NCBI GenBank assembly: GCA_020696915.1
Contig: JAJFMR010000090.1
Location: forward strand, 1-9,431
DNA: 9,431 nucleotides
Direction of reading: 5' to 3'
Source of the DNA: Rhizobiaceae bacterium
Lineage (GTDB): Bacteria > Pseudomonadota > Alphaproteobacteria > Rhizobiales > Rhizobiaceae
Positions 6,648-9,431 of this stretch are shown here, piece by piece (position 1 is the stretch's first letter; each line of letters begins with the position of its first letter). A program made the position numbers and the translations under genes. Below the pieces are notes generated by a model that had not been told where the DNA came from, did not search any database, and saw only the letters and a list, made by a program, of their open reading frames with translations.

Positions 6648-8129
6648 TCACGCCCGGACTGTTGCATCATCGGAGCAGCCCGCCAACCCTTTTGCGTCCA
6701 GCTCTCCAGCCGGTTTCTCGGCCGCCAGGGGATTCAGGAAGACGCCCTGCCGGGCGAGGCGGGACCGGAGTTCAGCAATCGGCACCGCCGCCGGCTCTAT
6801 GCCGTGGTCGGCGGCGAGCGCCGCAGCGGCGCCTGCCGCCTGGCCGGTCAGCCAGCATTGGGGAATCTCGCGCATGAAGGAATGGCTTCCGGCATCGCAG
6901 GACAGGTGTCGCCCCGGCGCCAGAAGTCCGCCCGTGCGACCTGGAACCAGTGCACCGTAGGGAATCGACACGTTGGCGAATTTCGGCGACAGCGAAGGCG
7001 ACACCCCAATCTCGTCCGGCGCCACCCGTCCATCCCACATGTCCCGTGTGAGCCGGGCGGTGCCGATCAGCCTGCGGCCGTGACGCACACCGAGTTGCGG
7101 GGCAGAAACCATCAGGTGGGCTCCTGAGAAACCCGGCGCATGGCGGCGATAAAAGGCGAGGTGCTCCAGCATCAGCTGGTGGCTGCGGATTTCGACCTCC
7201 GACAAGTCCTCGACGTCCAATGCCGAATATCCGGCGAGCCGCGGCCCCATGAACAGGGCGACATCGTTTCGCCATGACACGACCGGCCGCTCGAAAAAGC
7301 GCAGAGCTTCGCGACCGCGAGCCATGAACTCCCCGTACTCGTCCGGCATTTCCGCGCGGAACCGCAGGAATGCATCCATGTCCACTCCTGCAAACATCCA
7401 TGCAGTGTTCATGCAGCCATGGATGTCGCGCGCATCGACTTCCGTCTCGAAGTCCGATCCGGCGCCGGCAAGGATATCGCCGTCACCGCTGGCATCGATT
7501 GTCACCTTTGCCAGCACCGCGCGGCGCCCCTGCTTGCTCTCGAAGATGCATCCGGTGACCCTGTCTCCCTCGACAAGCGGCCTGGCGCCCCAGGCGTGGA
7601 AGATGGGATGCACGCCGGCTTCCAGCACCATGGCCAGCGATTCCGCCTTCAGCCACTCGGGATCAAGGGTCGGCGAGTAGGTCACCGTATCGTGGTAGGC
7701 GGCCGTGCGCAGCGCCCAGTAAGCGACCCTGTTCGGATCACGGGAGCCCCACTCGTGCCTGCCTGGCCCGGCAATCATTTCGGGCTTCAGCCGCGACAGC
7801 AGTTCCTCGGCAAAGCCGCGGATCACGTGATTTCCCTGCCAGTCCGTCATCCGGTCGATCCAGATGACGAGGCCACCGGTGGAAAGGCCGCCGAGATGAT
7901 TGTAGCGCTCGATCAGCACCACGTCGGCGCCGGCCCGCGCCGCGGAAATCGCGGCCGCCGTGCCGGCGGGCCCGCCGCCGACCACCAGAACGTCGCACTC
8001 CGTGTGCACGGGCAGCGACCTGGCGGGCTCCTGGATAAAACGTCCCGAGGGTTTTCGCCTGTTCCGCTTCGTCGTCTCGAACGTTTCGGACTGGAAGAAC
8101 AGCCTGCCGCCCTCGTTCGAAGATCCCAT
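6648..8129 (-). CDS. FAD-dependent oxidoreductase, FAD_oxidored (PF12831-like) family
   Basis: A 493-residue cytoplasmic flavoprotein. The FAD-binding motif GGGPAG is at 51-56 with the ribose-binding Glu74 at the end of the second strand (VVLIER). LGGLSTGGL follows at 79-87, and a second FAD motif DASGDGD is at 212-218. Near the C-terminus come the family-typical segments APQLGVRHGRRLIG, a GLLAPGRHLSCD flavin-contact segment, and CWLTGQAAGAAAALA. The first 45 residues are charged, with no signal peptide. It is the first gene of the minus-strand unit, next to the divergent regulatory region, and has AAGGA 5 bases before ATG 8129. The family as a whole has few defined substrates, so it presumably oxidises or reduces the imported molecule. 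A dehydrogenase and an oxidase are both possible, since the sequence does not name the electron acceptor. Family call is good; reaction unknown. Confidence 0.88.
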   Translation of the reverse strand: MGSSNEGGRLFFQSETFETTKRNRRKPSGRFIQEPARSLPVHTECDVLVVGGGPAGTAAAISAARAGADVVLIERYNHLGGLSTGGLVIWIDRMTDWQGNHVIRGFAEELLSRLKPEMIAGPGRHEWGSRDPNRVAYWALRTAAYHDTVTYSPTLDPEWLKAESLAMVLEAGVHPIFHAWGARPLVEGDRVTGCIFESKQGRRAVLAKVTIDASGDGDILAGAGSDFETEVDARDIHGCMNTAWMFAGVDMDAFLRFRAEMPDEYGEFMARGREALRFFERPVVSWRNDVALFMGPRLAGYSALDVEDLSEVEIRSHQLMLEHLAFYRRHAPGFSGAHLMVSAPQLGVRHGRRLIGTARLTRDMWDGRVAPDEIGVSPSLSPKFANVSIPYGALVPGRTGGLLAPGRHLSCDAGSHSFMREIPQCWLTGQAAGAAAALAADHGIEPAAVPIAELRSRLARQGVFLNPLAAEKPAGELDAKGLAGCSDDATVRA

Positions 8130-8279
8130 GATATTCCTTTCATGCAGCAGCGTAGCCTGCTGGCCCGTTGACTTATTCCATTAACCCGGGAAATTCCCTC
8201 GGCAATCGAAGAATCGAGTTCTCGACCTCTCGCGGGGACCTGCTTCTTCACTCGAAGCGGCGAAAGGGATGGACTGGTC
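8130..8279. promoter_or_regulatory. Divergent regulatory region with three short inverted repeats
   Basis: These 150 bases separate the oppositely read flavoprotein and barrel-protein genes. Three inverted repeats are visible: CAGCAG/CTGCTG with a 6-base loop (8145-8162), GGGAA-A-TTCCC (8188-8198), and TCGAG-TT-CTCGA (8214-8225). AATCGA also occurs twice, 8 bases apart (8204-8209 and 8212-8217). A plus-strand -35-like TTGACT (8168-8173) has only a poor -10 partner 17 bases on (AAATTC, 8191-8196), and a minus-strand TTGCCG (8205-8200) likewise lacks a good -10. The palindromes may be operators that control both directions together. The first lies 5 bases upstream of the flavoprotein Shine-Dalgarno and could instead be an mRNA hairpin. 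No regulator gene is present in the window. Confidence 0.5.
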
Positions 8280-8990
8280 ATGTTTGGTCCCGACGGCGAC
8301 GGAGTGCTTGCGCTGTGGAATGGCGTCGATCCCTTACGGCAGGAGGAGTACGAGCTGTGGCACACGCGCGAGCACGTGCCCGAGCGCCTGTCGGTCCCAG
8401 GAATGCTCTGGGCGCGCCGTTACGTGCGCAGCGATGGCGACTTGCCTCATTTCCTGACGATCTACGCCATGCGCGACACCGGCGTGCTCCGCAGTCCGGA
8501 CTATGTGAAGCTGCTCGACGAGCCAACGCCATGGTCACGCAGCATGCGCCCCTCCTTTCGCGGCTTCATGCGGCTCTGCTGCCGCCGCGAGTGGTCGATG
8601 GGTGGCGGGATCGGTGGCTGCCTCGGCGCGCTGATGCTTCCCGCGGGCCCGCTGCTGCAATCGGATACCCTGCACGACATGCTTGCGGGGCTGCTGGCCG
8701 GACCTTGCCTCGTGACGGCGCATTTGCTGATTCGTGACGAGAGCGTACCGGACGTGCCGTTCAAGATAGGTGGAGAAGCGCCGGATGCTGTCCCCGGCGG
8801 CGTCATCCTCCTCGAAAGCCATGACGATGCGTTGCTCGCCGCCGTCGCTCCCGAACTTGGCGAAGGCCTTGCTGCGCTCGGCGTCGGCGAGGCTGCCGCC
8901 GGCTTCACCCGTTACCGGCTGTCCTACGCGCTCGACCGCGACAGACGCGACGGCGTTGTCGCAATCGTGGGCCCGACATTGCTGCCCTGA
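8280..8990 (+). CDS. Two-domain dimeric alpha/beta-barrel-like (EthD-like) protein, function unknown
   Basis: A 236-residue soluble protein without signal peptide or membrane segment. The N-terminal half follows the ferredoxin-like beta-alpha-beta-beta-alpha-beta order of dimeric alpha/beta-barrel proteins. Strand VLALWNGV is followed by a helix carrying WHTREHVPER at 27-36, then strands LWARRYV and HFLTIYAM. The WHxxEHxPER pattern with His28 and His32 recalls EthD-like and related barrel proteins found beside catabolic enzymes. The C-terminal half appears to repeat the fold in degenerate form: strands CLGALMLP, LVTAHLLIR, GGVILLES and FTRYRLSYALD, without the histidine motif. ATG 8280 follows AAAGGGATGGA; an ATG at 8269 is in another frame. 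It is divergent from the flavoprotein and probably co-regulated with it. It could be a small isomerase or monooxygenase-like enzyme, or a binding protein. Real gene, weakly assigned. Confidence 0.75.
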   Translation: MFGPDGDGVLALWNGVDPLRQEEYELWHTREHVPERLSVPGMLWARRYVRSDGDLPHFLTIYAMRDTGVLRSPDYVKLLDEPTPWSRSMRPSFRGFMRLCCRREWSMGGGIGGCLGALMLPAGPLLQSDTLHDMLAGLLAGPCLVTAHLLIRDESVPDVPFKIGGEAPDAVPGGVILLESHDDALLAAVAPELGEGLAALGVGEAAAGFTRYRLSYALDRDRRDGVVAIVGPTLLP

Positions 8991-9009
8991 GCCATGGAAG
9001 GGGCTCAGG
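8986..9009. terminator. Perfect 8-bp stem between convergent genes, possible bidirectional terminator
   Basis: CCTGAGCC (8986-8993) pairs perfectly with GGCTCAGG (9002-9009) around an 8-base loop. The plus-strand stop codon (8988-8990) lies in the left arm and the minus-strand stop codon (9005-9007) in the right arm, so one hairpin ends both genes. Neither side has a T-run, so it would be an atypical intrinsic terminator or a transcript-end stabiliser. The pairing is seen directly; the function is inferred. Confidence 0.5.
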
Positions 9010-9431
9010 AAGCGCCGCCGTTCCACCCACGAAAGGCATGGCGGAACAGCAGCCAGCGTTTCCTGACTTCGGAGATGTCGAGCACGGCCGAGATTGCCGG
9101 CTGCTCGTTGCCCTCGATGCGGTCGAGATAGGCCCTGGTCAGCGCAACCGGGAGAAAGGCCGGGCGCAACGACGCCGGGAGCTGTCTTGCTCCGCCTTCG
9201 AACGCGGCGAGATGCTCCCGGGCCAAAGCCAGCATGGCAGCGACCGCGCGGCCCGACGCTGGCTCATTTCCCGAGCCCACGAACTCCGCCGGCGAGGTGC
9301 CCGCGGCGGCCAACAGGTCCCTCGGAACGAAACACTGGCCGCGTGCCCGATGCAGCGGCAGCAACCGGACGAGCCCGGTGATCGCCTGCGCGCATCCGGC
9401 ATGGCCGGCGAGCCCTGCATTTTGCGGCGCG
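9005..9431 (-). CDS. NDUFAF6-like squalene/phytoene synthase homologue, 3' part only
   Basis: The last 141 codons plus one base are open from the window edge to TGA at 9007-9005; the N-terminal half is outside. The segment beginning about residue 15 of the visible part (CAQAITGLVRLLPLHRARG, then CFVPRDLL) matches the squalene/phytoene synthase fold, where real synthases have a TNILRDVxEDxxRGRxYLP-type pattern. The second aspartate-rich motif is absent here, replaced by LLPLH, so prenyl-diphosphate condensation is unlikely. The pattern LRxxPxHxxRxxxxLP is that of NDUFAF6, a mitochondrial complex I assembly factor, so a role in respiratory complex assembly is a reasonable inference. Members of this group are often near trmFO or secDF in rhizobia, as I recall. 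It is convergent with the barrel-protein gene, 14 bases between stops. Homology is good; role inferred. Confidence 0.82.
   Translation of the reverse strand, partial: APQNAGLAGHAGCAQAITGLVRLLPLHRARGQCFVPRDLLAAAGTSPAEFVGSGNEPASGRAVAAMLALAREHLAAFEGGARQLPASLRPAFLPVALTRAYLDRIEGNEQPAISAVLDISEVRKRWLLFRHAFRGWNGGAS

Noticed and set aside
1775..9004. Genomic island with integrase and attachment sites
   Set aside because: No integrase, transposase, tRNA or flanking direct repeat was found; only the gene content suggests an accessory block.

Overview
The window is high-GC DNA that looks like a chromosome of the alphaproteobacterial order Hyphomicrobiales (rhizobia and relatives, possibly Mesorhizobium-like). 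The evidence is the folate-dependent TrmFO in place of TrmA, an NDUFAF6-like squalene/phytoene-synthase homologue, and the codon and promoter style. The genus assignment is inference. All positions are 1-based on the given strand. I see no tRNA, rRNA, CRISPR array, insertion sequence or phage gene.

Layout. (1) Positions 1-247, minus: 5' part of a small secreted lipoprotein of unknown function, cut by the window edge. (2) 368-1774, plus: trmFO, which makes 5-methyluridine at position 54 of tRNA. Its promoter placement suggests a leaderless mRNA. (3) 1874-2770, plus: an Asp-nucleophile alpha/beta hydrolase of the epoxide hydrolase/haloacid dehalogenase type, tail to tail with the next unit across only 4 bases. 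(4) 8129-2775, minus: a five-gene probable operon in the order FAD-dependent oxidoreductase, periplasmic substrate-binding protein, ABC ATPase, ABC permease (4-base ATGA overlap with the ATPase gene), short-chain dehydrogenase. (5) 8130-8279: a divergent regulatory region with three short inverted repeats. (6) 8280-8990, plus: a two-domain dimeric alpha/beta-barrel-like protein of unknown function. (7) 9005-9431, minus: 3' part of an NDUFAF6-like squalene/phytoene synthase homologue, cut by the window edge.

How it fits together. The outer genes (lipoprotein, trmFO, NDUFAF6-like) look like housekeeping chromosome. The block between them, about 1.8-9.0 kb, looks like an accessory uptake-and-catabolism module: a NitT/TauT-type importer with a flavoprotein, an NAD-type dehydrogenase, a hydrolase and a small barrel protein. 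Such sets commonly import and oxidise a small organic compound, but no gene here fixes the substrate. No transcriptional regulator lies inside the window, so the regulator, if any, is encoded elsewhere or is global. The module is the best candidate for something undescribed; each protein family is known, while the combination and substrate are not identifiable from sequence.
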